Shown here one piece after another: positions 8,994 through 17,680 of a DNA stretch of 34,799 nucleotides. Under the pieces are notes generated by a model that saw nothing but the letters and a program-made list of their open reading frames with translations, did not search any database and had not been told where the DNA came from. Each line of letters opens with the position of its first letter. Position 1 is the first letter of the stretch. The position numbers and the translations under genes are program-made. This DNA is from Sphingomonadaceae bacterium (GTDB taxonomy: Bacteria; Pseudomonadota; Alphaproteobacteria; Sphingomonadales; Sphingomonadaceae), in NCBI GenBank assembly GCA_009923795.1, contig RFSU01000002.1, positions 1-34,799 of the forward strand, written 5' to 3'.

Positions 8994-9488
8994 ATGAAAG
9001 CTGCCGTGCCCCTTATCGCTCTTCTGCTCTCCGCCTGCGCGGGCAAGGGAGCTTTTCCATCGCTCAATCCGCGCCCTATTGAGGCGCAAGCAGCAGGATT
9101 TTTGCAGGAACCAGACCAACAGGTGGCGGCACTCCTTCCTTCTGATCCCAAAATGTCTGCCCGAATCGAAGGCATCGCCCGTCCTGCACTGGAAAGCGAA
9201 GCCGCCTTTGGCGCAGCAGCGGCCAATGCAGAGCGGATAGTGTCCAGCGCGGGGCCATCGGGGAGTGACAGCTGGGCCCTAGCCCAAATGCGCGTCTCAG
9301 CGCTCGAGCGAAGCCGCTATGCTGTCAAATCGGGCCTTGCGGAGCTGGATATCGTGCGTCGTGAATTGATGGCCGCCCCCAAGGGCGAAGACCTGAACAG
9401 ACTTGAGGATAGGATCCGGCAGATTGAGGCGCTGGATGCGCGGCAAGACGCGGCGATGCAGCGCCTACAGGCTGCCCTTAGCCGCTGA
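8994..9488 (+). CDS. Small lipoprotein of unknown function
   Basis: A 164-residue predicted lipoprotein. The N-terminus MKAAVPLIALLLSAC is a signal peptide with lipobox LSAC, the modified cysteine being C15. The mature part has no family I recognise. It is Ala/Gln/Arg-rich and mostly helical, and the last 60 residues (LERSRYAVKSGLAELDIV through ARQDAAMQRLQAALSR) look like a coiled coil. The start at 8994 is preferred over one at 8958 because AGAAGG precedes it and the signal peptide begins there. It is divergent from tRNA-Arg. Its 3' end overlaps the convergent gamma-carbonic-anhydrase gene by 11 bases. Confidence 0.75.
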   Translation: MKAAVPLIALLLSACAGKGAFPSLNPRPIEAQAAGFLQEPDQQVAALLPSDPKMSARIEGIARPALESEAAFGAAAANAERIVSSAGPSGSDSWALAQMRVSALERSRYAVKSGLAELDIVRRELMAAPKGEDLNRLEDRIRQIEALDARQDAAMQRLQAALSR

Positions 9489-10023
9489 CGGCGGCCTTAT
9501 GAATTTGGCCATTTTCCACATAATGGGCCACGGCCATGCGGTTCATCACCGCCCAATTTTCGTCCAATTCCCGCATCATTCGGGCGGGGCGACCGCCCCA
9601 CATCTGAAAACTGTCAATCTGCTTGCCCGGCGTGAGCATGGCCCCTGCGGCGAGCATTGAATTCTCCGCCAGAACGCAGCCATCCATGACGATGGAGCCC
9701 AGCCCAACCAGCGCATTGCGGCCAATAGTGCAGCCGTGCAGCATTGCCATATGGCCGATCAACGCGCCGTCTTCGATAATCGTCTTTGTGCCAAGCATGC
9801 CGCCCTTATCCGGATCACAATGGATGACAGTTCCATCCTGAATATTAGAGCGCGCCCCAATGCGGATGGCATTCACATCGCCGCGCAGCACGCAATTATA
9901 CCAGATGCTCGCCTCTGGGCCGATGTCCACATCACCCATGATGCGGCACCCCGGCGCGATGAAGGCGGACGGATGAATGCGCGGCGTATGGCCATTCAAG
10001 GTGATGATGGAGACGTTGTTCAT
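9478..10023 (-). CDS. Gamma-carbonic anhydrase-like hexapeptide-repeat protein
   Basis: Left-handed beta-helix protein of 181 residues of the gamma-carbonic anhydrase/YrdA/PaaY group, cytosolic and expected to be trimeric. Hexapeptide repeats run from about residue 17 to 125. The three metal-ligand histidines are in place: H68 (GTVIHCD), H91 (ALIGHMA) and H96 (MLHGCTIG). The RGDVNAIRIG segment is also typical. Many family members lack measurable carbonic anhydrase activity, so the catalytic role is uncertain. The start at 10023 (MNNVSIITLNG) fits relatives better than one at 10089, which would run into the GNAT gene. It is the last gene of the long minus-strand run, 31 bases after the acetyltransferase. 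Confidence 0.9.
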   Translation of the reverse strand: MNNVSIITLNGHTPRIHPSAFIAPGCRIMGDVDIGPEASIWYNCVLRGDVNAIRIGARSNIQDGTVIHCDPDKGGMLGTKTIIEDGALIGHMAMLHGCTIGRNALVGLGSIVMDGCVLAENSMLAAGAMLTPGKQIDSFQMWGGRPARMMRELDENWAVMNRMAVAHYVENGQIHKAAVSG

Positions 10024-10054
10024 GGGGCTGTCATGGCCGATTGGCGCTGGCCAA

Positions 10055-10618
10055 TCAACTCTGCGCTGCGGCCCAACTATCCCGATCAATGCTGTAGGTC
10101 ACATGCCGCTTGAGCGGGCTTCCTTCTGGCACATTGGGATGATCAAAGCCAAGCGCGACATGGCGGGTCATGCCCAACCGCTCCATCAGGCGCCAGCTCC
10201 GGTCATTCTCATCCACGGTAATGGCCCAAATGCTGTCATCGCTGCAATGATGAAAGCCCCATTGGATGGCGGCAGAGGCAACCTCCTGCGCATAGCCCTG
10301 GCCCCACATATCGAAGGAGAGCCTCCAGCCCACTTCCAGACAATCCGCAATTGGGGTGTTCTGCGCCCCGCGGATCAAGCCGCACCAGCCGATCAGCCGG
10401 CCATCTTCCTTGCGCTCCACGGCCCAGAAACAATGGCCCAGCCCCTCTTGCATCTGCTGCAGCCGCAGGATCAGCGCATCCACATCCTCAAGCGTCATCA
10501 GCGGCCCCAGAAAGCGCATGACACGTGGATCGGTATTGATCGCGTGAAAGGCTATCCGGTCGCGATGTTGCCAATCCCGCAGGATCAGGCGTTCCGTCTC
10601 GAGGCGGAACTCAGCCAT
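10055..10618 (-). CDS. GNAT family N-acetyltransferase (RimJ/RimL type)
   Basis: Acetyl-CoA-dependent acyltransferase of about 187 residues. It opens with the usual LETERLILRDW of the RimJ/RimL branch. The acetyl-CoA pyrophosphate loop is seen as DMWGQGYAQEVASAA, and the helix after it ends in NDRSWRLMERLGM, also characteristic. The acceptor could be a ribosomal protein N-terminus, another protein or a small amine; the sequence does not say. The ATG at 10618 overlaps the hemB stop region by eight bases. An upstream in-frame ATG at 10636 would add six residues and is less likely. Confidence 0.88.
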   Translation of the reverse strand: MAEFRLETERLILRDWQHRDRIAFHAINTDPRVMRFLGPLMTLEDVDALILRLQQMQEGLGHCFWAVERKEDGRLIGWCGLIRGAQNTPIADCLEVGWRLSFDMWGQGYAQEVASAAIQWGFHHCSDDSIWAITVDENDRSWRLMERLGMTRHVALGFDHPNVPEGSPLKRHVTYSIDRDSWAAAQS

Positions 10619-11603
10619 TGAGGAGCTTGGCCGCATGCAGCGCGTGATAGGTCAACACGCCCGAGCAACCCGCGCGCTTGAACGCCAAAAGCGTCTCTAA
10701 AACCAGCTTATCTCGGTCGCCCGCTCCGGCTGCAACGGCAGCCTCGATCATCGCATATTCACCCGACACTTGATAAGCAAAGACCGGCACTTCAAAGGCC
10801 TGCTTCACGCGCACGATAATGTCGAGATAGGGCAGGCCCGGCTTCACCATGACGCTATCGGCGCCCTCTTCCAGATCGAGCGCGACTTCACGCAACGCCT
10901 CTTCTGCATTGGCCGGATCCATCTGATAGGTTTTCTTATCACCCTGCAACAACCCCGCTGCGCCCACCGCATCGCGAAACGGGCCGTAAAAGGCGCTGGC
11001 ATATTTGGCGGCGTAAGACATGATCTGGACATTGGGGAAAGCCGCGTCCTCCAAAGCGTCGCGGATCGCACCAATGCGGCCGTCCATCATATCCGAAGGC
11101 GCGATGATATCCGCCCCGGCGCGCGCTTGGTTGAGCGACTGGCCAACCAGCACCTCCACCGTCGCGTCATTGAGAACATAGCCATTCGCATCGATCAGCC
11201 CATCATGCCCATGGGCGGTATAGGGGTCGAGCGCGACGTCGGTGAGGACACCAATATCGGGCACAGCATCCTTGATTGCCCGGGTTGCCTGGCACATCAG
11301 ATTATCGGGATTGAGTGCCTCACGCCCATCATCCGTGCGCAACGCACGCGGCGTATTGGGGAAAAGGGCAATGCAAGGAATGCCCAGATCACGCGCCTCC
11401 TTTGCCCGCTTCACAATCTCCGCCACTGGCCAGCGCGACACGCCGGGAAGCGTTGCAATCGGTTCCTCCGTATCGCCTGCGGTAATGAAGAGGGGCCAGA
11501 TCAGGTCCGCTGGCGTCAGCACGGTTTCCCCATGGAGAGCGCGGCTCCAAGCAGAAGTGCGCGTGCGGCGCGGGCGGTTGGCGAGATGAAGGCCGCTCGT
11601 CAT
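10611..11603 (-). CDS. hemB: Delta-aminolevulinic acid dehydratase (porphobilinogen synthase)
   Basis: Cytosolic enzyme of heme and corrinoid synthesis that condenses two 5-aminolevulinate molecules into porphobilinogen. The protein is 330 residues from the ATG at 11603, which has AGGGGA five bases upstream. The two Schiff-base lysines are K200 (SYAAKYAS) and K254 (VMVKPGLPYLD). The metal region reads DVALDPYTAHGHDG, with Asp where zinc enzymes have Cys, so this is the Mg2+/monovalent-cation type known from rhizobia and other alphaproteobacteria. An upstream in-frame start at 11630 lacks support. It follows the MATE gene by 81 bases and has its own probable promoter. Confidence 0.97.
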   Translation of the reverse strand: MTSGLHLANRPRRTRTSAWSRALHGETVLTPADLIWPLFITAGDTEEPIATLPGVSRWPVAEIVKRAKEARDLGIPCIALFPNTPRALRTDDGREALNPDNLMCQATRAIKDAVPDIGVLTDVALDPYTAHGHDGLIDANGYVLNDATVEVLVGQSLNQARAGADIIAPSDMMDGRIGAIRDALEDAAFPNVQIMSYAAKYASAFYGPFRDAVGAAGLLQGDKKTYQMDPANAEEALREVALDLEEGADSVMVKPGLPYLDIIVRVKQAFEVPVFAYQVSGEYAMIEAAVAAGAGDRDKLVLETLLAFKRAGCSGVLTYHALHAAKLLNG

Positions 11604-11628
11604 GGAATCCCCTGTCTTTCTCAGGCGC

Positions 11629-11658
11629 ACTATAGGCTGATGGCGCGCGCGATGGCAG
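11629..11658 (-). promoter_or_regulatory. Probable hemB promoter
   Basis: CTGCCA (11658-11653) and TATAGT (11634-11629) on the minus strand are separated by 18 bases, giving a 5' leader of about 20 bases ahead of the hemB ATG. The -10 is good and the -35 is moderate. Confidence 0.4.
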
Positions 11659-11684
11659 TAAAATCGATCTTTGGACAGTTTTAA

Positions 11685-13061
11685 TTAACCTGCGACCATG
11701 CGGGAATGTCGCCAGCCACCGTGGAGATAATAGGCAAGTGATAGAATAGCAGAGGTCAATGCACTTGCTGCAAAGGCCGCCCAGATCGCGTCTGCGCCCC
11801 AATGGGGGTAAAGCGAAAAGCCAATGACAAAGCGCATGACAACCGCCGAAAGCACAAGAATGATGAAGGGTATGATGACAGCGCCATTGGCCCGGACGAC
11901 CGAGCCGACCACCATCGAAATGCCCATCAAGACAAACGTCCAGCCGATCATCAGATTGATATGTGCAGCCAGCGCAATTGCCGGGCTCCCCGTCGGCAGG
12001 AAGACCCCCGTCAAAGGGTGTACCGCCAAGGTGATCAGACCCAGCAGGGTGGCCGACATCGCAACATTAATACCAATCCCTGCCCACGCCACATGGTTGA
12101 GGCGCGACCAATTGCCGGCCCCGATATTCTGAGCGGCCATCGCGCTGACCGCGCTGCCAACCGCAATTGCGGGCATTTGGGCATAGCTCCACAATTGCGT
12201 CATCACGCCATAGGCCGCTGCCATATCCACGCCCTCGCGATTGATTAGGCCAATCATCACCAGCGACGACAGCGACATCACAATCATTGACAGCCCCATC
12301 GGCATGCCCTTGCGAAGAATAACGCCAACAGGCTTCCGGCTCGGCCGCAGCCAGCGCAATTCAGCGCCCTTCAGCCGGATGACAATATCGCGCCGATAAA
12401 TCTGCCAGACCAGCACGGTCAGGCTGATCAATGTGGCTAAAAGCGTCGCAAGGGCAGAGCCCGCGATCCCCATGGCCGGGATCGCGCCAAGACCCAGAAT
12501 GAGAATGGGGTTCAGCCCAGCATCAAGCCCGACGGTGAGGATCGTATTCCACAATGGCGTAACCGCGTCCCCCACCCCGCGCATGGCGGAACTCAGCAAC
12601 ACGCCTAGAAACGCAAAGGGCATGCCGAGGAAGATGACGCGTAAATAGGTCAGCGCCAACGGAAAAGCAGTCGCAGGGGTTGCGAGTAAATGCAGAAGAT
12701 GGGGCGCAAAAATCCAGCCCAGGGCTGCACACGCAATGCCTAGGCAGCAGAACAGGCCGACGGCTGCACCCAAGGTGCGCCGAACATCGGCAATGTCTCG
12801 CCGCCCCATGGCCTGACCAATGAGGATGGTCGTCGCCATCGCAAAGCCGAACATGGTCGAATAAAGAAGGAACAGGATCAGATTGGCATTGGCCGTGGCG
12901 GCCAGCGCCCTTTCCCCCAGAAAACGGCCAACAAAAACGGCGTTCACCGATCCATTCATTGACTGGAGAATATTCACCCCAAGCGACGGCAGGGCGAAGA
13001 GAAACAGCGTCTTGGCAACTGGGCCTTGCGTCAAATCCCGCTGCCGCGCGATATTGCTCAT
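11685..13061 (-). CDS. MATE family efflux transporter
   Basis: Inner-membrane multidrug/toxin extrusion protein of 458 residues with about 12 helices arranged as two similar halves. Family traits include the opening GPVAKTLFLFALPSLGVNIL, the NGSVNAVFVGRFLG helix, and the paired second-half segment AAAYGVMTQLWSYAQMPAIA with GSAVSAMAAQNIGAGN. It should expel cationic drugs or metabolites using sodium or proton gradients; the substrate is unknown. The ATG overlaps the valS stop (ATGA), indicating coupling, and no strong ribosome-binding site of its own is visible. Confidence 0.93.
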   Translation of the reverse strand: MSNIARQRDLTQGPVAKTLFLFALPSLGVNILQSMNGSVNAVFVGRFLGERALAATANANLILFLLYSTMFGFAMATTILIGQAMGRRDIADVRRTLGAAVGLFCCLGIACAALGWIFAPHLLHLLATPATAFPLALTYLRVIFLGMPFAFLGVLLSSAMRGVGDAVTPLWNTILTVGLDAGLNPILILGLGAIPAMGIAGSALATLLATLISLTVLVWQIYRRDIVIRLKGAELRWLRPSRKPVGVILRKGMPMGLSMIVMSLSSLVMIGLINREGVDMAAAYGVMTQLWSYAQMPAIAVGSAVSAMAAQNIGAGNWSRLNHVAWAGIGINVAMSATLLGLITLAVHPLTGVFLPTGSPAIALAAHINLMIGWTFVLMGISMVVGSVVRANGAVIIPFIILVLSAVVMRFVIGFSLYPHWGADAIWAAFAASALTSAILSLAYYLHGGWRHSRMVAG

Positions 13062-15685
13062 GCGCCCAGCCGCGCCAGCGCTGCCTGCAACCGCTCCACC
13101 TCTGCTGATTTCTCGGCATGGTCGGCGCGGGCCTTGTCCACCGCTTCCGGCTTGGCCTTTTCGACAAAGGCTGGATTATTGAGCCGCCCGGCAAGCGAGG
13201 CCGCTTCCTTGGACGCCGCCTCAATGCCCTTAGTGATGCGGGCGCGTTCGGCATCAAGATCAATGACGCCAGCCAGAGGCAGGACAAACGTCGCCTCATC
13301 AACCACAAGCTGAATTGCCCCGCCATCCGGCGCGGCATCGGTCGAGACCTTGTCCAGACGGGCAAGTCGGGCAAGGGCTGCTTGCTGGCGCGTCAGCCTT
13401 TGGACAGTCGACGCATTCGCATCCCGCACAAAGGCATTGAGGCGTGCGCCAGGTGCAATGCCCAGTTCATTCTTCGCCGTGCGCACTTCGCTCACCAGCT
13501 TGATCAGCCACTCAATCTCCGCGCTCGCGTCGGCATCGGGCGTCGCGGTGGGGGGGTCGGGCCATTTGGCGTGGATCAGATCATTGGGCCGGTCACCAAG
13601 CGCGTGCCACAGCTCTTCGGTGATGAAGGGCATGAAGGGGTGAAGCATGACCAGAATCTGGTCGAGCACCCATCCGGCAACCGCCTGTGTTTCTTCATCA
13701 ATCTGGCCCTTGATCAGTTCCAGATACCAGTCGCAGAACTGATCCCAGACAAAGTGGTAGAGGACATCTGCCATCCCATCGAAGCGCAGTTCCTCAAACG
13801 CCTTGTTGAGCGTGGCAAGCGTGGCCGTGACTTCGCCGATGATCCAGCGGTTGACCGCACTGGTCGCCTCAGGCGCTTCAACGCTCTTGCTGCCGCCAAT
13901 GCCATTGGCCTGTGCAAAGCGCGATGCGTTCCAAAGCTTGGTCGCAAAGTTGCGATAGCCCTCAACCCGCTTTTCATCCATTTTCACATCGCGGCCCTGG
14001 CTTTCCATCGCCGCCATGAAGAACCGCAGCGCATCTGCGCCATATTGGTCGATGAGACCCAGCGGATCGACGACATTGCCCTTGGACTTGGACATTTTCT
14101 GCCCATCCGCTGCGCGCACCAGCCCATGAAGGTAAAGCGTGCGCCAAGGCACATCCTTCATGAAGTGAATGCCCTGCATCGCCATGCGCGCATCCCAGAA
14201 GAACAGGATGTCAAAGCCGGAAATGAGAACGTCATTCGGGTAATGGCGCGTCAATGTTTCGGTCTGATCCGGCCAGCCCAGCGTGCCAAAGGGCCAAAGG
14301 GCGGAGGAGAACCAAGTGTCGAGCACATCGGGATCACGCGTCAGGTCTTTACCACCCGCCAGCGACTTGGCTGCATCTTCATCTTCTGCAACGAACACGC
14401 TGCCGTCTGCATCATACCAAGCGGGGATCTGATGCCCCCACCAAAGCTGGCGGGAGACGCACCAAGGCTGGATATTCTCCATCCAGTTGAAATAGGTCTT
14501 CTCCCAAGTCTGCGGCACGACCTTGATCGCACCAGAACGCACGGCCTCAATCGCGGGCTTCGCCAAGGTCTCGGCATCGACATACCATTGGTCGGTCAGC
14601 CAAGGTTCAATCACTTGGCCCGAACGGTCGCCATAAGGCGTTTGGATCACGCGATCCTCCACCTTATCGAGCAGACCCGCAGCCTCAATGGCGGCGACAA
14701 CTTTCTTGCGCGCCTCAAACCGATCGAGACCCAGATAGTCTGCCGGGATAAACCCATCGACCGTCTGCACAACGCGGGCTTCAGCATCGAGCATGTTGAG
14801 CATGTCAGCGGCCTTGAAGCCCGCGCGTTTGCCGACTTCGAAATCGTTAAAGTCATGGCCGGGCGTAATCTTGACCGCGCCAGACCCCAATTGCGGATCC
14901 GCATGCTCATCGGCCACAATCGGGATTTCACGGCCCGTGATCGGCAGGCGAATGGTTTTGCCGACCAGCGCCTTATAGCGATCATCCTCTGGATTCACCG
15001 CAACCGCCATATCGGCGAGCATCGTTTCCGGTCGCGTGGTCGCAACCAGAATATGCCCGCTGCCATCGGCGAGCGGATAGCGGAAATGCCAAAATTTGCC
15101 GTTCACTTCGCGCGTTTCGACCTCAAGGTCCGAAATTGCGGTTTTCAGGCCCGGATCCCAATTCACCAGCCTTTTGTCGCGATAGATCAGCCCCTCATTA
15201 TAGAGATCGACGAACACTTTGAGGACGGCGCGGCTAAAACCTTCATCCATCGTAAAGCGTTCATTGGCCCAATCCATCGAGCAGCCAAGGCGGCGCAGCT
15301 GGCGGGTGATCTGCCCACCGGACTCTTCCTTCCACTCCCAAATTTTGGCGATAAAGTCCTCGCGGGAGAAGTCGGTGCGCTTCTGACCTTGAGCATTGAG
15401 TTGCCGCTCAACCACCATCTGCGTTGCAATACCCGCATGGTCTGTGCCGACGACCCAGAGCGCGTCCTTGCCCTGCAAACGCGCGTGGCGGATCAGAATA
15501 TCCTGCAGCGTATTGTCGAGCGCATGGCCGATATGCAGGCTGCCCGTCACATTGGGCGGGGGATTGACGATCGTATAGGGTTCAGCATCGGGGCGATTGG
15601 GGCGGAATGCGCCCGTTTCTTCCCAATGGGCATACCATTTGGCCTCAATGGCCGACGGATCGAAAGTCTTGGGCAGTTCTGACAT
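13058..15685 (-). CDS. valS: Valine--tRNA ligase
   Basis: Class I aminoacyl-tRNA synthetase that charges tRNA-Val; 875 residues from the ATG at 15685, preceded by AAGG. The HIGH motif is at residues 51-54 within PNVTGSLHIGHALDN and KMSKS at 530-534 within GQKMSKSKGNVVDP. The editing domain lies between them, with ATTRPETMLADMAVAVN. The C-terminal helical arm (AERARITKGIEAASKEAASL onwards) is present, so the enzyme looks complete. A start at 15832 would add residues unlike any ValS. It sits between popZ and the MATE gene in an order I associate with sphingomonads. Confidence 0.98.
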   Translation of the reverse strand: MSELPKTFDPSAIEAKWYAHWEETGAFRPNRPDAEPYTIVNPPPNVTGSLHIGHALDNTLQDILIRHARLQGKDALWVVGTDHAGIATQMVVERQLNAQGQKRTDFSREDFIAKIWEWKEESGGQITRQLRRLGCSMDWANERFTMDEGFSRAVLKVFVDLYNEGLIYRDKRLVNWDPGLKTAISDLEVETREVNGKFWHFRYPLADGSGHILVATTRPETMLADMAVAVNPEDDRYKALVGKTIRLPITGREIPIVADEHADPQLGSGAVKITPGHDFNDFEVGKRAGFKAADMLNMLDAEARVVQTVDGFIPADYLGLDRFEARKKVVAAIEAAGLLDKVEDRVIQTPYGDRSGQVIEPWLTDQWYVDAETLAKPAIEAVRSGAIKVVPQTWEKTYFNWMENIQPWCVSRQLWWGHQIPAWYDADGSVFVAEDEDAAKSLAGGKDLTRDPDVLDTWFSSALWPFGTLGWPDQTETLTRHYPNDVLISGFDILFFWDARMAMQGIHFMKDVPWRTLYLHGLVRAADGQKMSKSKGNVVDPLGLIDQYGADALRFFMAAMESQGRDVKMDEKRVEGYRNFATKLWNASRFAQANGIGGSKSVEAPEATSAVNRWIIGEVTATLATLNKAFEELRFDGMADVLYHFVWDQFCDWYLELIKGQIDEETQAVAGWVLDQILVMLHPFMPFITEELWHALGDRPNDLIHAKWPDPPTATPDADASAEIEWLIKLVSEVRTAKNELGIAPGARLNAFVRDANASTVQRLTRQQAALARLARLDKVSTDAAPDGGAIQLVVDEATFVLPLAGVIDLDAERARITKGIEAASKEAASLAGRLNNPAFVEKAKPEAVDKARADHAEKSAEVERLQAALARLGA

Positions 15686-15747
15686 GATCCGGCCTTTGCC
15701 AGCCGCATGGCGGCCTTGCAACCCAGCCGCGGCAATGGGCGCGCGGT

Positions 15748-16164
15748 TTAGCTTTGTGCCTGCCCCGTAATCCGGGCGACCTCTTGGGCAACAACGCGTT
15801 CCACAATCTCTGGCAGATGGGCGTCCAGCCAATCCTTGAGCATGGGTTTCAGCATCTCGCGCACCAGCCCTTCAAGCGTATCTGCGCCCGCAATATCGGG
15901 TTTGACGATAAGGCGAGAGAGGCTGGAGAGCGCCTGTCGGCTGGCGGCCGCCGCATCCGCCGAGACAATCTGCTCAACGACAACGGCCTCTGTCAGCTCT
16001 AAAACGGTATTATCGGCATCTGCGGAGGGAGCGGCGGCATCAGAAGACGCCGCGCGCGACCGCGCCTTTGGGGCCGGCTGCGCCCGGCCATCATCTTCGG
16101 CGATAATCTTTTTAATGGAGGAGAGAATCTCTTCCATTGAGGGTTCATGCGCTGCCCCGCCCAT
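15748..16164 (-). CDS. popZ: PopZ-family cell pole-organizing protein (DUF2497), short form
   Basis: A 138-residue protein with PopZ architecture: an N-terminal helix SMEEILSSIKKIIAEDD that in PopZ binds partners, an Ala/Ser/Pro-rich linker (about residues 28-55), and C-terminal helices ending VREMLKPMLKDWLDAHLP and IVERVVAQEVARI that drive self-assembly into polar condensates. In Caulobacter PopZ anchors the chromosome centromere and recruits cell-cycle regulators. This copy is shorter mainly because its linker is short and less acidic. The ATG at 16164 directly precedes the conserved helix and has GGGAG upstream. It sits between tolC and valS. Confidence 0.85.
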   Translation of the reverse strand: MGGAAHEPSMEEILSSIKKIIAEDDGRAQPAPKARSRAASSDAAAPSADADNTVLELTEAVVVEQIVSADAAAASRQALSSLSRLIVKPDIAGADTLEGLVREMLKPMLKDWLDAHLPEIVERVVAQEVARITGQAQS

Positions 16165-16180
16165 TTGACGCGACTCCCTA

Positions 16181-17614
16181 TTATTTGGCTGGCTGGATCG
16201 GGGTGTCCGATGTCTGCGCTTTTGAGTCAACCGTGCGTGTCGCCTGCGGCTTAGGCTTGGGATCTTGATCCCAATCGACAAAAATGCCCTTTACCCGGCG
16301 ATAATTTTGGGTTGGATCATAGAGCGCGCCCCCATCAAGCCCCAGATCCTGCGCTTCGGCCTGACCCATTGCGGACAGCAATTGGAAGCCCGCGACATAG
16401 GCATTGCGCTGCGCCGTCACCAATTCAACCTGTGAATTCAAAAGTTCGCGCTCTGCATCGAGAATGTCGAGGATGGTGCGTGTACCGACGCTATTTTCCG
16501 CACGCACCCCTTCGAGCGCAAGGGAGCTGGCCTCGACCGCAATTTGGGCGGACTGAATGACATCATTGGATGCCCGCCAGGATGCAAAGGCAGACCTTGT
16601 GCCTGCAATCACGCCGCGTTCCACCGCAATCTGCTGCTCAATCGATTGGCTTTGGCGGGCCTGCGCCTGCCGCACCTGCGCCGAGGGGCCACCACCCTGA
16701 AAAATCGGGATGCTGATCTGCGCGCCAGCCGTTGTCGCCCGTGTCGAGCCCGGGAATGTGCCCGGCAGAGAATTGAGATAATCTGTATAGGATGTGTCGC
16801 CAATGGCCGCGAGCCGGGGCATGCGCTGCGCCTTGGCAGCACCCACATCATAGCGTGCGGCATCCCGCGCCTTGCCTGCGGCCAACAGGAGCGGATTATT
16901 CTTCAGCGCAACATCCACAGCCGCTTCCGGCGTGGTCGGCAAATTGGGAAGCGTTGGGGGAGAGGCCAGATTATCCGGTTCACTCCCCACCAGCTGAATA
17001 TAATTTTCCTTGCTGGCGATCAGCCGTGCTTCGGCCTGTTGCAGCTGAGCCTTTGAAAGCGCGAGACGCGCTTCGGACTGGGCGACATCGGTGCGCGTCA
17101 AATCACCCACCTCAAACCGATCCCGCGTGGCATCCAGATTGACGCCCAGGACACGAACCTGCGTACGGCTGAGCTCCACAATCGCCTGATCGCGGATGAC
17201 ATCCATATAGGAGGCCACAACCGCACTGAAGAGATCAGCCTCTGTACCGCGCAAATTGGCTTGGCCAGCTTCTACGCGCGCACGCGCGCCTTTCACAGCA
17301 TTGCGCACGCCGCCGCCCAGATAGAGCGGCACACTCACGCTCGCACGACCTGTAAAGAACCTGTCTGGGCTGCCAATCGAGACGGTCGAGCTATGCAGCG
17401 TTTCATTATAGGCGCCGGTCACCGAGACATCCGGCAAGCCATTGGCGCGGATGAGAGGAACATTCTCATCATTGGCGCGCTGAGCAGCACGTGCGCCCGT
17501 GAGCGTCGGGTTGGTCGTATAAGCCTTCCAAAGCGCCTCACGCAGCGTCTCTGCCGATGCCATGCTGGGCAAGGAGAGCGCCAATAACAGGCCGATCTTG
17601 ATCCGGTGGGACAT
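16181..17614 (-). CDS. tolC: TolC family outer membrane protein
   Basis: Outer-membrane channel component for type I secretion and tripartite efflux, 477 residues. It starts with a clear signal peptide (MSHRIKIGLLLALSLPSMASA, cleaved before ETLREALWKAY). The mature protein shows the two-fold TolC repeat: TNPTLTGARAAQRANDENV and NNPLLLAAGKARDAARYDV open each half, and TRTDVAQSEARLALSKAQL and GTRTILDILDAERELLNSQ close them. AAGGA lies seven bases before the ATG. The last 40 residues are a Pro/Lys-rich tail. It lies 66 bases after the methyltransferase gene and 16 before popZ. No matching membrane-fusion protein or ABC exporter is in the window. Confidence 0.95.
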   Translation of the reverse strand: MSHRIKIGLLLALSLPSMASAETLREALWKAYTTNPTLTGARAAQRANDENVPLIRANGLPDVSVTGAYNETLHSSTVSIGSPDRFFTGRASVSVPLYLGGGVRNAVKGARARVEAGQANLRGTEADLFSAVVASYMDVIRDQAIVELSRTQVRVLGVNLDATRDRFEVGDLTRTDVAQSEARLALSKAQLQQAEARLIASKENYIQLVGSEPDNLASPPTLPNLPTTPEAAVDVALKNNPLLLAAGKARDAARYDVGAAKAQRMPRLAAIGDTSYTDYLNSLPGTFPGSTRATTAGAQISIPIFQGGGPSAQVRQAQARQSQSIEQQIAVERGVIAGTRSAFASWRASNDVIQSAQIAVEASSLALEGVRAENSVGTRTILDILDAERELLNSQVELVTAQRNAYVAGFQLLSAMGQAEAQDLGLDGGALYDPTQNYRRVKGIFVDWDQDPKPKPQATRTVDSKAQTSDTPIQPAK

Positions 17615-17680
17615 TGTTATTCCTTCATCTGGGCCCTTAGCCCTTTTTCCTTGAACTTCTGGTCCCCCCGGACGATCTGT

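Noticed and set aside
10770..11684. Plus-strand open frame of 304 codons
   Set aside because: Antisense to hemB, and its content mirrors the hemB codons.
13118..15682. Long plus-strand open frame of 854 codons
   Set aside because: It is exactly antisense to valS, has no recognisable domain and is rich in Arg/His/Ile as expected from reading the complement of a GC-rich gene.
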